From contig DRAO01000155.1 in assembly GCA_011041825.1 (NCBI GenBank), positions 1 through 10,675 of the forward strand: a stretch of 10,675 bases of DNA, in the 5' to 3' direction. The notes beneath the pieces are model-generated. The model searched no databases, had not been told where the DNA came from, and saw only the letters and a program-made list of their open reading frames with translations. Positions 1-7,900 of the stretch are shown piece after piece; position 1 is the first letter of the stretch, and every line of letters starts with the position of its first letter. A program made the translations under genes and the position numbers. Origin of the DNA: Chloroflexota bacterium (GTDB lineage Bacteria > Chloroflexota > Anaerolineae > SpSt-600).

Positions 1-50
1 GTATGGGGGGTGTCCCCCGATTATTAACGATGGGGGGACACCCCCCATAC
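1..50. repeat. Perfect 18-bp palindrome (left-edge repeat)
   Basis: Bases 1-18 are the exact reverse complement of 33-50, leaving a 14-base AT-rich loop (19-32). The arms are runs of G and C around a TGT/ACA centre. The palindrome begins at the very first base of the window, so the element may continue to the left. It lies upstream of pheT. It could act as a terminator of an upstream gene, but no T tract follows it, and its form fits a dispersed palindromic repeat better. Confidence 0.8.
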
Positions 51-81
51 CCCCTGGCAAGGGGCTCCGCCCCTTGCAACC
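51..81. repeat. GC-rich hairpin repeat
   Basis: GCAAGGGGC (57-65) pairs perfectly with GCCCCTTGC (69-77) around a TCC loop, flanked on both sides by CCCC. It directly abuts the palindrome at 1-50 and is probably the right-hand part of the same composite element. CCTTGCAA occurs here (72-79) and again at 88-95, beside the pheT ribosome binding site, so the repeat reaches into the leader of that gene. Confidence 0.7.
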
Positions 82-92
82 CCAATCCTTGC

Positions 93-100
93 AAAGGAGG
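93..100 (+). promoter_or_regulatory. Ribosome binding site of pheT
   Basis: AAAGGAGG ends eight bases before the ATG at 109. The in-frame GTG at 103 would leave only two bases, so this site decides for the ATG. Confidence 0.8.
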
Positions 101-108
101 GTGTGTTT

Positions 109-2541
109 ATGCGTGTCCCACTCAGTTGGCTCAAAGACTACGTGGACATAACCATACCACCCGAAGAACTGGCCTACAAGCTCACGATGGCCGGGCTGGA
201 GGTGGCCGAAATAGAACGCATCGGAGCCGAATGGGGCAGGGATAAAATCTTCGTGGGGCAGATCATAGAAGTCAAGCCCCACCCCAACGCCGACAGGCTT
301 ACCATCGCCGTGGTGGATTATGGGGCTCCGGAGCCCATCGAGGTGGTAACCGGCGCACCCAACCTGAAGGTAGGCGATAGAGGGCAAAAAGTGGCGCTGG
401 CCCTTGCCGGTGCCCGCCTCATTGACCCCTACGCCCCCGAAAAGCGATACTTCAAGCTCAAGCCCAGCCGCATCCGAGGGGTGCTCTCACCGGGGATGGT
501 CTGCTCGGAGAAAGAACTGGGCATCTCCGACAACCACGAAACCATAATCATCCTGCCCGATGACGCCCCTGTGGGAACGCCGCTGGTGGACTATATGGGT
601 GATGTGGTGCTGGACATAGAGGTCACGGCTAACCGGCCAGATTGCCTCTCCATCATCGGCATCGCCAGGGAGGTGGCCGCTCTCACCGGGGCCGAACTGC
701 GCCTCCCCACCATCGAGTATCCCGAAGAAGGCCCTCCCGCATCGGAACTGGCAACGGTGGAGATTGCCGACCCTGACCTGTGTCCCCGCTATGTGGCTAC
801 ACTGGTGATGGGTGTGGAAGTAAAACCCTCGCCTCCCTGGATGCAACGGCGTCTTATGGCCGCCGGGATGAGGCCCATCAATAACGTGGTTGATGTCACC
901 AACTACGTAATGCTGGAGATGGGCCAGCCTATCCACGCCTTCGACTACGACAAGCTCCGCCAGCATAAGATAATCGTGCGCAGGGCCGGGGATGATAGAT
1001 ACTTCATTACCCTGGATGGGGTGGAGCGGGAGTTAAATCCCGATATGCTCCTCATCGCTGATGCCGAAGGCCCCGTAGCCATAGCCGGAGTGATGGGCGG
1101 GCTGGAGAGCGAAGTCACTGAATCCACCCGCAACGTCCTCATCGAATCGGCAAGCTTCAACCGGGTGAGCATCCGCCGTACTTCCAGGGCACTAGGCCTA
1201 CGCACCGAAGCCTCCACCCGGTTCGAGAAGGGCCTCGACCCGCACCTTCCCCTTCAGGCTGCTCGGCGGACGGCTCAACTCATCCGGGAACTGGCAGGTG
1301 GCGCCATCGCCAAAGGAGCAGTGGATGTGCACAGCCCCCTCCCGCCCAAGCGTGAAATCCTCTTCCCGCTCAATGAACTGGAGCGGTTGGTGGGCATAAG
1401 CTACCCTAAAGAGCAGGTGGTGACCATCCTGAGCCGCCTGGGCTTTGAATGCCAGGACGCAGGCGATAACGCATTGAAAGTGACAGTCCCCACCCATCGG
1501 GGCGACGTCACTCAGGTGGCCGACCTGGTGGAGGAAGTGGCCCGCATCGCTGGCTATGACCAGATACCCACGGAGATGATTTCCGGCGCTGTGCCCGACC
1601 AGCCCTTCCCGGAGGAGCTGCACTGGGAGAACGTCGCCAAAAACGTCCTTGTAGCTTGCGGGCTTTGTGAAGTCAAGACTTACTCCCTTATCAACGAGGC
1701 CCTTCTGGACAAAGCCCGTGTTCCGCTCCCCGAACATCCCCTCCTCAAGGTTTCCAACCCTATGACGCCGGAACACGTAACCCTGCGTCCCACCCTCCTG
1801 CCCAGCCTTCTGCTGAACCTGGCCTCCAACCTCCGTCACGAAGAAGGCGTGCAGATTTTCGAGATAGCCAGGGTATACTTGCCCAGAGAGGGCGACCTGC
1901 CTTATGAGCGGCTCACCTTAGGCATCGCAATGGCTGGAGAAGCATTCGAGAGGAACTGGTTCGGTCAGAGCCGAACGCTGGATTTCTTCGACCTCAAAGG
2001 TGCGTTGGAAGCCCTGCTCGAACGGATGGGGATAAGGGATTACGCCTTCGCTCCCACCGAACATCCTGCCTTCCTCCCCGGTCAAACGGCCATCGTACAG
2101 GTGAACGGCGAGACAGTAGGCGCCTTTGGGCGCATCCATCCTGAGGTGGCCGAAGCTTTCGACCTGGAGGAGTGGAAGGTGTACGCCGCCGAACTGGATT
2201 TCGAGAAGCTGGCAAGCTATGCCACCAGCGTCAGGGAGTTCAAGCCCGTCTCTCGCTTCCCCGCCGTAGTTCAGGACATAGCGCTGGTGGTGGACGAAGA
2301 AGTGCCTGCCGAGGAGGTGCGCCGCTTGATTATGGAGGCCGGGAAACCTCTCGTGCGCAGCGCCGTGCTGTTCGACGTATACAAGGGCAAGCCCATTCCA
2401 CCCGGTAAGAAGAGCCTGGCCTATTCCCTCACCTTCCAGGCCGATGACCGCACCCTCACCGATGAAGAGGTCAACCGCTTCCGTAAACGCATCATCAAGC
2501 ATTTGAAGAAGAAGGTGGGAGCTGTGCTAAGGGGACAGTAA
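109..2541 (+). CDS. pheT: Phenylalanyl-tRNA synthetase beta subunit
   Basis: Beta subunit of the (alpha-beta)2 cytoplasmic enzyme that charges tRNA-Phe; it binds tRNA and carries the editing site that clears mischarged Tyr-tRNA-Phe. The product has 810 residues, the usual length for bacterial PheT. It opens with MRVPLSWLKDYVDI. An OB-fold tRNA-binding domain follows at about 45-155, including VKPHPNADRL. The NRPDCLSIIGIARE segment is near 180. The B3/B4 editing region (about 215-395) contains INNVVDVTNYVMLEMGQP and GLRTEASTRFEKGLDP. B5 is near 405-475 and the catalytic-like core about 480-690. The C-terminal FDX-ACB domain starts at residue 711 (FKPVSRFPAVVQDIALVV). ATG 109 is chosen over GTG 103 by ribosome-site spacing. 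pheS normally lies just upstream, but the 108 bases available are repeat sequence, so it is either off the left edge or elsewhere. No damage seen. Confidence 0.97.
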   Translation: MRVPLSWLKDYVDITIPPEELAYKLTMAGLEVAEIERIGAEWGRDKIFVGQIIEVKPHPNADRLTIAVVDYGAPEPIEVVTGAPNLKVGDRGQKVALALAGARLIDPYAPEKRYFKLKPSRIRGVLSPGMVCSEKELGISDNHETIIILPDDAPVGTPLVDYMGDVVLDIEVTANRPDCLSIIGIAREVAALTGAELRLPTIEYPEEGPPASELATVEIADPDLCPRYVATLVMGVEVKPSPPWMQRRLMAAGMRPINNVVDVTNYVMLEMGQPIHAFDYDKLRQHKIIVRRAGDDRYFITLDGVERELNPDMLLIADAEGPVAIAGVMGGLESEVTESTRNVLIESASFNRVSIRRTSRALGLRTEASTRFEKGLDPHLPLQAARRTAQLIRELAGGAIAKGAVDVHSPLPPKREILFPLNELERLVGISYPKEQVVTILSRLGFECQDAGDNALKVTVPTHRGDVTQVADLVEEVARIAGYDQIPTEMISGAVPDQPFPEELHWENVAKNVLVACGLCEVKTYSLINEALLDKARVPLPEHPLLKVSNPMTPEHVTLRPTLLPSLLLNLASNLRHEEGVQIFEIARVYLPREGDLPYERLTLGIAMAGEAFERNWFGQSRTLDFFDLKGALEALLERMGIRDYAFAPTEHPAFLPGQTAIVQVNGETVGAFGRIHPEVAEAFDLEEWKVYAAELDFEKLASYATSVREFKPVSRFPAVVQDIALVVDEEVPAEEVRRLIMEAGKPLVRSAVLFDVYKGKPIPPGKKSLAYSLTFQADDRTLTDEEVNRFRKRIIKHLKKKVGAVLRGQ

Positions 2542-2548
2542 AATCACC

Positions 2549-2570
2549 GGGGCGGCCTTTGCGCCGCCCC
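2549..2570 (+). terminator. GC-rich hairpin after pheT, terminator-like
   Basis: GGGGCGGC (2549-2556) pairs perfectly with GCCGCCCC (2563-2570) around a six-base loop, seven bases after the pheT stop. No T run follows, so it is either a weak or factor-assisted terminator or an mRNA 3'-end stabiliser. Confidence 0.5.
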
Positions 2571-2572
2571 GC

Positions 2573-2601
2573 TTGCGTAAACCCGCTTTCTGCGCTAAAA
2601 T
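2573..2601 (+). promoter_or_regulatory. Possible promoter for the toxin-antitoxin operon
   Basis: TTGCGT (2573-2578) and TAAAAT (2596-2601) are separated by exactly 17 bases, giving a fair -10 and a weak -35 (three of six). It would produce a leader of about 165 bases that includes the whole repeat copy at 2643-2733. Prediction by eye only. Confidence 0.25.
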
Positions 2602-2642
2602 TCCTGTGAAGGTAGCTTTACACTCAATCGTGGTCACATAAG

Positions 2643-2733
2643 AAAGTGGGATTTTGCCCACAAAAACGCTTCCTTTTTTGTCCCCACCGTGGGGCAACAT
2701 TGCCAACCACGGTTAAAATGGGGTGCTACCCCT
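2643..2733 (+). repeat. Dispersed intergenic repeat, copy 1
   Basis: First of three related copies. It starts with AAAGTGGGATTT, holds GCCCACAAAAACG, and carries the 43-base core at 2672-2714, which includes GTGGGGCAACATTGCC. Within it CCCCA/TGGGG and GGCA/TGCC can form small overlapping stems, and CCGTGG/CCACGG brackets the second. It sits between pheT and the antitoxin gene. Compared with copy 3 it lacks the long GCGAAGC-capped hairpin arm. Confidence 0.7.
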
Positions 2734-2771
2734 GTGAAAGAAGGGGGAAGAAAAGTGGGAGGTAGTATGTT

Positions 2772-3053
2772 ATGGCTCAAACAGCGGTTAGAGAGATGTT
2801 ATTGCACGAACTGGAAGAACTCCCCGAGGAGAAGACGGCAGAAGTGCTGGATTTCGTGCGCTTCATTAAATCCCGGATGACTGAAGAACTCAAAATAGAG
2901 CAAGCCTTAGCCCTGTATCGGGAAGGCAAAGGCTCCATTGGGTATATTGCCGAATTGGTGGGAATACCCAAGAGAGAGCTTGTCCGTGAGGCCAAGAAAA
3001 GAGGGATAGAACCGGAATTCTCAGAGAAAACTGTTAAAGAGGAATTGACTTGA
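2772..3053 (+). CDS. UPF0175-like antitoxin with DUF2281-like N-terminus
   Basis: Probable antitoxin of a type II toxin-antitoxin pair, expected to bind and neutralise the product of the next gene and to repress the operon. The product has 93 residues. Residues about 5-35 (LLHELEELPEEKTAEVLDFV) resemble the DUF2281 class of small antitoxin-like proteins. The second half (LALYREGKGSIGYIAELVGI, then KRELVREAKKRGI) matches the helix-turn-helix of the UPF0175 family. GGGAGG at 2757-2762 lies nine bases before ATG 2772. The stop overlaps the toxin start as TGATG, implying translational coupling with the antitoxin made first. Family assignment is from motif recall; the UPF0175 half is the more secure part. 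Confidence 0.8.
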   Translation: MAQTAVREMLLHELEELPEEKTAEVLDFVRFIKSRMTEELKIEQALALYREGKGSIGYIAELVGIPKRELVREAKKRGIEPEFSEKTVKEELT

Positions 3054-3559
3054 TGCCTCCTGTTGTCTCTAACGCAGGTCCTCTTATAGCCCTCGCCAAG
3101 CTGAACCTCCTAGACATCCTTAGTAAACTTTATGGGAGAGTTCACATCCCCCTGGCCGTTTACGAAGAAGCCGTTATCGCAGGAATGCAAAGAGGCTATG
3201 AAGACGCTTTCCGACTTTTCTCTTTCCTCATAGATGTTGGATGGGAGCCTGAAAAAGTAACGGCAATCCCACAAGACCTAATCGCCTCTGGATTGGATAA
3301 AGGGGAGAAGGAAAGCATAGCCCTGGCCCTGGAGAAGGGGGCCTTGCTTCTGATAGATGAAGAAGAAGGACGAGAGCAAGCCCGCAAGAGAGGGTTGAAG
3401 GTCCGGGGCACATTAGGGATTCTCGTGGAAGCTTATCGCCACGAACTCCTAACTTCTGAACAGCTACGCTCCTATTTTCAGCAGATTGAAGAGGATGAGG
3501 AGATATGGATTAGTTCCCGCCTGTGCCACCGGGTCTTACGAGAAGTATTAGGCGAATAG
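3053..3559 (+). CDS. DUF3368/PIN-like toxin
   Basis: Probable toxin partner of the preceding gene: a compact PIN-like protein of the DUF3368 family, in which a cluster of acidic residues would bind metal for RNA cleavage. The product has 168 residues from ATG 3053; the in-frame TTG three bases upstream is less likely. The N-terminus has VVSNAGPLIALAKLNLLDIL, followed by the usual VHIPLAVYEEAV. The central signature LDKGEKESIALALE places D82 and E85, and LLLIDEEEGREQARKRGL places D102. GTLGILVEA follows. The first motif has Asn7 where many PIN proteins have Asp; I recall this form in part of DUF3368. UPF0175 next to DUF3368 in this order is a recurrent pairing. RNase activity is inferred from the family. 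Confidence 0.82.
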   Translation: MPPVVSNAGPLIALAKLNLLDILSKLYGRVHIPLAVYEEAVIAGMQRGYEDAFRLFSFLIDVGWEPEKVTAIPQDLIASGLDKGEKESIALALEKGALLLIDEEEGREQARKRGLKVRGTLGILVEAYRHELLTSEQLRSYFQQIEEDEEIWISSRLCHRVLREVLGE

Positions 3560-3652
3560 TCCCGAGGCCCCTGTAAAGATGATGACCGTGTTGAGGAAAG
3601 CCTGCCCCAATTTGCCTAAAACATCACCCAGTTTGCCGGTTAAGGTTTCCAT
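3548..3652 (-). CDS. Possible 34-residue membrane peptide
   Basis: A short reading frame with an ATG at 3652-3650 (minus strand) beginning only three bases after the stop of the xdhC-like gene and ending in TAA at 3550-3548. The product starts METLTGKLGDVLGKLGQ, with a GKLG motif repeated at seven-residue spacing. An uncharged stretch of about 17 residues to the C-terminus is long enough to cross or insert into a membrane. AGAGGA lies about ten bases before the ATG, within the 3' end of xdhC. The tight spacing suggests a shared transcript and possibly coupled translation. Its last 12 bases overlap the end of the convergent toxin gene. I do not recognise a family. A chance frame is possible at this length. 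Confidence 0.4.
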   Translation of the reverse strand: METLTGKLGDVLGKLGQAFLNTVIIFTGASGLFA

Positions 3653-3655
3653 AAA

Positions 3656-4486
3656 TTAATGTTCCTCTCGTTTTCCTGAGGCAATTCCCCTAAGGGAACT
3701 GAGGGGTCTGCCCGTGCCGCCACGCTTGTGGAGCACCATCTCAGCCAAGATGCTTACCGCTATCTCTTCGGGGGTTTCGGCGCCTATATCCAGGCCGATG
3801 GGGGCGCAGACCCGTTCCAACAGGGCTTTGTCAATCCCTTTTTCCTGCAACGCTTTGAAGATTAGCGAAACCTTGCGGCGGCTTCCCAGCAGACCTATGT
3901 AAGCAGCGGGTGAACCTATCACCTTCTCCAGGGCCAAAGCATCCTGCTCGTGGGAACGGGTGGCTATCACTACATAGGTTTGGGGGGTTATTTTCGTTTC
4001 CTCCAGAAGGGAGCCTATGTCCCCTGCCCGTACTATTTTGGCAAAGGGAAAACGCTCCTGGGAGGCAAATTCCTCCCGGTCGTCCAGGACAGCGATATGA
4101 AAGCCGATTTCCTTAGCCAACCGGGCCAGGTAAAGGCTTATATGTCCTGCGCCAATCAGAAGCAAAGTAGGGGAAGGTGTGATTACATCCACGAAAACTT
4201 CCAGTTCACCCCCGCACACTCCGTAGTCACTGGGATGCTTATCAGCCTTGAGGCCATAGTGTATGAGGCGAGGTTCACCTTTAACGAGGGCTTCCTGAGC
4301 AGCCTGGATGATTGCTACCTCTAAGGCGCCTCCTCCTATTGTGCCCAGGGTGGAGCCATCGGCTTTCACCAGAAGCTTTGCGCCCTCTTTGCGGGGTGCT
4401 GAGCCGTGCACTTTCACCACCGTTGCCAAAGCCAGGCTTTCTCCGGCTTCCAGTGCCTTGTTTATCTCTCGGAAAATCTCCTCCAT
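3656..4486 (-). CDS. XdhC/CoxI family protein (Mo-hydroxylase maturation)
   Basis: XdhC-type proteins bind molybdenum cofactor, help to sulfurate it and deliver it to xanthine-dehydrogenase or CO-dehydrogenase type enzymes in the cytoplasm; here that role is inferred from the family. The product has 276 residues and two complete domains. The N-terminal XdhC_CoxI domain (about 10-75) has GSAPRKEGAKLLV and GTIGGGALE, with GVCGGELEVFVD at 89-100. The C-terminal Rossmann-like domain shows GAGHI (112-116), DDRE (135-138), TRSHEQD (176-182), YIGLLGSRRK (196-205) and APIGLDIGAETPEEIAVSI (228-246). The start at 4486 follows a near-perfect ribosome binding site. No molybdenum hydroxylase subunit lies in the window, so its client is unknown. 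A 34-residue frame follows three bases after the stop. Confidence 0.9.
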   Translation of the reverse strand: MEEIFREINKALEAGESLALATVVKVHGSAPRKEGAKLLVKADGSTLGTIGGGALEVAIIQAAQEALVKGEPRLIHYGLKADKHPSDYGVCGGELEVFVDVITPSPTLLLIGAGHISLYLARLAKEIGFHIAVLDDREEFASQERFPFAKIVRAGDIGSLLEETKITPQTYVVIATRSHEQDALALEKVIGSPAAYIGLLGSRRKVSLIFKALQEKGIDKALLERVCAPIGLDIGAETPEEIAVSILAEMVLHKRGGTGRPLSSLRGIASGKREEH

Positions 4487-4495
4487 AAATTTAAA

Positions 4496-4503
4496 TCACC
4501 TCC
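4496..4503 (-). promoter_or_regulatory. Ribosome binding site of the xdhC-like gene
   Basis: On the minus strand this reads GGAGGTGA, nine bases before the ATG. It is a strong match that fixes the start. Confidence 0.8.
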
Positions 4504-4551
4504 AAGAAAAGGGTAACGCTCTTGTTTACAAGATTGCACAAAAAGGAGGGG

Positions 4552-4594
4552 GTTATTTCTTCGACGGCAGCGAAGCTGCCGTCGAAGAAATAAC
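4552..4594. repeat. Perfect 20-bp hairpin with GCGAAGC apex
   Basis: Bases 4552-4571 are the exact reverse complement of 4575-4594, with a three-base GAA loop. G-T and G-C pairs extend the stem outward for about four more bases. The apex is GCGAAGC, known from DNA oligonucleotide work as an unusually stable mini-hairpin. It lies 65 bases upstream of the xdhC-like start, so it would sit in that gene's leader or promoter. The tract after it is not T-rich on either strand, so it is not a standard terminator. Confidence 0.85.
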
Positions 4595-4681
4595 TTCCCT
4601 TAACAAGCATCCCTGCTTCGGAGGCATTCCTTTGATGTCAAAACGCCATCTCCCTCTCGTGCAGCTATTTACACAAGAGCG

Positions 4682-4848
4682 AAGGGTAAGCCCGCACTTA
4701 ACCGTAGTTGGCGATGTTGCCCCAGGGCAGGGGCGAAAGAGGAGCAAAAGTCCTGCAACAGCTAAGTGCAGAGCTATTTTATGCGAGAACAAGCAGGAAG
4801 TCAAGAAAGGTGTTGTGTCTGCAATAATTTGGGACAAAGTCCCACTGT
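4682..4848 (-). repeat. Dispersed intergenic repeat, copy 2 (inverted)
   Basis: Reverse-orientation copy. On the minus strand it starts CAGTGGGACTTTGTCCCA (from about 4848), has about 75 unlike bases, and then the core at about 4701-4743 with TGGGGCAACATCGCCAACTA. It continues into CGGTTAAG and a GGGCTTACCC tail resembling the end of copy 1. By eye 35 of 43 core bases equal copy 1 without gaps. The GCCCC/GGGGC stem persists although its loop differs. It sits between the divergent xdhC-like and regulator genes. Confidence 0.6.
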
Positions 4849-4861
4849 ACTTGACAGCGGC

Positions 4862-4889
4862 TTGCTGCTCCACCCATTTATGCTATAAT
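4862..4889 (+). promoter_or_regulatory. Extended -10 promoter of the large regulator
   Basis: TGCTATAAT (4881-4889) is a perfect extended -10 element. A weak -35, TTGCTG (4862-4867), lies 16 bases upstream. A consensus TTGACA at 4851-4856 is too far (27 bases) to pair with it. Transcription would start near 4896, giving a leader of about 65 bases to ATG 4961 or 20 bases to ATG 4916. Confidence 0.6.
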
Positions 4890-4960
4890 GATTAAGTGAA
4901 AAAACAGAAGGCTGAATGCCACCCTCCTTGCCGTGTAATCTTGTAAGCAAGAGCGGATGT

Positions 4961-7900
4961 ATGTTATACATCTACCTCTTTGGGAAGGTGAGGTTGGAAA
5001 AAGATGATAAACCCCTGTGCTTGCCGCCCCTCCAAAAAGCCCTCTCCCTGTTGGCCTACCTTGTATTGCATAAGGGTAAACTCCACAGCCGCTCTCAGCT
5101 TGCTGGCCTCCTCTGGCCTGACGCCCCCGGGGAAAAGGCCCGTCGCTACCTCTCCGATGCCCTCTGGCGTTTGAAGGCCGTTATCGAAGCCCCTCCAACC
5201 CCCCGGGGCACTTACATCATCGTCGAAAAAGAGAGCATCGGCTTTAACCCCCAGAGCCCCCACTGGCTGGACGTGGAGGAATTTGAGAAAAGAATCAGGA
5301 ATCACGAATCAGGAATCAAGGTTCAAGATTCGCCTATTCATAATTTAAAGGAGGCGGTGGAACTTTACCGGGGCGATTTTATGGAAGGCTTCTACGAGGA
5401 TTGGGTGCTGACCAAGAGGGAGTGGCTGCGGGAGCTATATTTCCAGGCTTTGGAACACATCATAGCCTTTTACAAGCAGCGAGGTGATTACAACGAGGCC
5501 CTCCGGTATGCCCAACTCCTGGTCAATTACGACCCCCTAAGGGAGGGGATGCATCGGGAGCTAATGCGGCTTTACTGGCTTACAGGCCGCCCTCATTCGG
5601 CCTTAAAGCAATATGAACGGTTGCGTCGCTCCCTGAAGGAAGAACTCGGCGTGGAACCGATGGCCTCCACCACAGCCTTGTACCATCAAATCCTAGCCTC
5701 GCTCAGGGAGAGGGAGGGAACCAAAGCGTTTCCCCGGTCTGCGCTGGAAGGACGAAAGCCCCTTCCCCTGATAGGGCGGGAGAAAGAACGAGCGGAGCTT
5801 CTGGGCTATGTGGAGGCTGCCATACAAGGCAGGGGAGGGCTTGTATTCCTAGAAGGTGAGGCAGGGGTAGGGAAAACCCGGCTCCTCGAAGAAGTGGCGG
5901 ATGGAGCTCGCTGGCGAGGGGCAAAGGTGCTGTGGGGGAAGTGCCGGGAGTTCGGTGAACAGAAGCCTTACGACCCCCTGCGGGAAGCCCTGAGGGAGGG
6001 CCTTTCCCCCCTGAGAGCCGAGCAACTCAGCCGAATCCTCGAGGGGATATGGCTGCGAGGGATAAGCCTCATCCTGCCAAGGCTGACGGAATGGCTGCCT
6101 GAGTTACCTCCTTACCCCTCTTTGCCTCCCTCCCAGGAGCATCGCCGTTTCCTGGAAGCTATAGCCCGTTACATAATGGCCTTAAGCTTTATCGCCCCCC
6201 ATATCATCATCATCGAAGACATCCAATGGGCCGATGAGGCCACCGTAAAAGCCTTGGACTACATAATGCCCCGGATATTCGGCTCAAGAGTGCTCCTAGT
6301 CCTCAGCGGAAGAAAGGAGGAAATCGAGCAGCGCTATCTCATCCGCAGGATGCTCAGAGAAGCAGACAAAGCTGGCCTTCTCAAGCGCCTCTCTTTGCTC
6401 CCCCTCTCCCTCCCTGAGGCAGAAGAACTCATCGCTGCCGCCTTGGGGCTGGGGGAAGATAGAACCCTGATTCCGCCAGGGTTATCCGAACGTATCTATC
6501 AAGAAACCAAGGGCAACCCCCTCTTCATCTTGGAGATGCTCTCTGCCCTTTACCACGAGGGCTTTCTGCTCCGAGGGGAAGATGGCAACTGGCAATTCAC
6601 CATCGCCTCCCGGATGCCCTTGCCCTCCAGCCTACAGGAGGTCGCCTTGCAGCGGGTGAACACTTTAGGACCTCGTGCCAGAGAGGCCTTAGAATTAGCG
6701 GCAGTAATAGGGGAGAATTTCTCGTTTTCCCTGTGGACCGATAGCGGTGGCTGGGATGAGAAAGAAATCCTCAGGATTGCCAATTTGCTCCGAGACAGGG
6801 GTTTCATTGTTGAGGAGGAAAAAGGATACCGGTTCAATCACGAGCTAATCCGGCGCATTATATACGAATCCCTCGGGGAGAGGAAAAGGCATTTCCATTT
6901 GAGGATAGCCAGAACCATCGAGGAGAGGGAAACCAAGGACGTAGAAGCGCTGGCCTGGCATTTCCATCAAGCTGAGGAGTGGGGTAAATCCTGCTTTTAT
7001 AGCTTGGAGGCCGGGAAGCGTTCGCTAGCCAGATATGCCCCCGAGACTGCCCTCCATTATCTTGAGTGGGCTTTGGAGGCGGCCTCCAAATCCTCCCCTC
7101 CTGCCTCCCTATTGATGGAGATACGTCAAACTCGGGGCAGGGCTTATTTCCTTCTAAATCGCCTTCAGGAAGCGGGGGAGGAATACTCCCGGATGCTGGA
7201 GCTTGCCCAGCAGGAGGGGGATAAGGAAAAAGCAGCCCTGGCAATGTATGACCTCTCGACGGTGGCAATGAAGAAAGGGGATTGGAACCAATGCCTCTCC
7301 CTGGCTCAGGAGGCTTCTTCCCTTGCCCACAGCATAGGAGCCACCAAGATAGAAGCGATGGCCTTAGACCTCATAGCTAATTATCATTCTATCAGAAGTG
7401 AGCTCGCTCAGGCCCGGCGCTTCCGCCGCCTCGCCTTGCAATTAAGCTGTCAGATTGGTGATGAGAAAGGGCGGGCGGTACGGTTGAGCAATTTCGGAAT
7501 TGACCTTTTCTTAGGAAACCAATATAACCGGGCACTCCGTGTGCTCAGGCGGGCCGTGAAACTCTGCCGTCAAGTTGGGCTTCATCACGTAGCTGCCAAT
7601 GCCTTTAGCAACATAGGGCACATTTACGTGAATTTAGGGGATTACAGGGAAGCCATCAAGGCATTTGAGGAAGCCCGCAAGCTTTACCAAGAGCTTGGTT
7701 TAGGCGATGCCCCCGCCCTTACCTTCGTGGCCTTGGGGTTCATCCATCAGATGTGGGGTGAGCGGGGGAAATCCCTCTCCTTTTTACAAGAGGCAATGGA
7801 ACAGGGCGAAGATGCTGAGAACCCCTTTGTTATCGCTTTGGCACAGAAATACCGGGGCATTTGGGAGGCCTGGCAAGGCAATGTGGAGAAAGCACTCACC

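Noticed and set aside
2..245. An 80-residue plus-strand frame overlapping the left repeats and the start of pheT.
   Set aside because: It translates palindromic repeat sequence and then pheT out of frame; no coding character.
4553..4873. A 106-residue minus-strand frame across the divergent intergenic region.
   Set aside because: It runs through the perfect hairpin and a repeat copy, has no ribosome site, and its translation looks like no protein family.
4851..4889. Consensus TTGACA at 4851-4856 as the -35 partner of TATAAT at 4884-4889.
   Set aside because: The spacer would be 27 bases. The extended -10 with the weak TTGCTG at 4862-4867 is the better model.
5292..5319. The heptamer array as a CRISPR or phage attachment site.
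   Set aside because: The units are only seven bases with no spacers, and the frame of the regulator continues through them.
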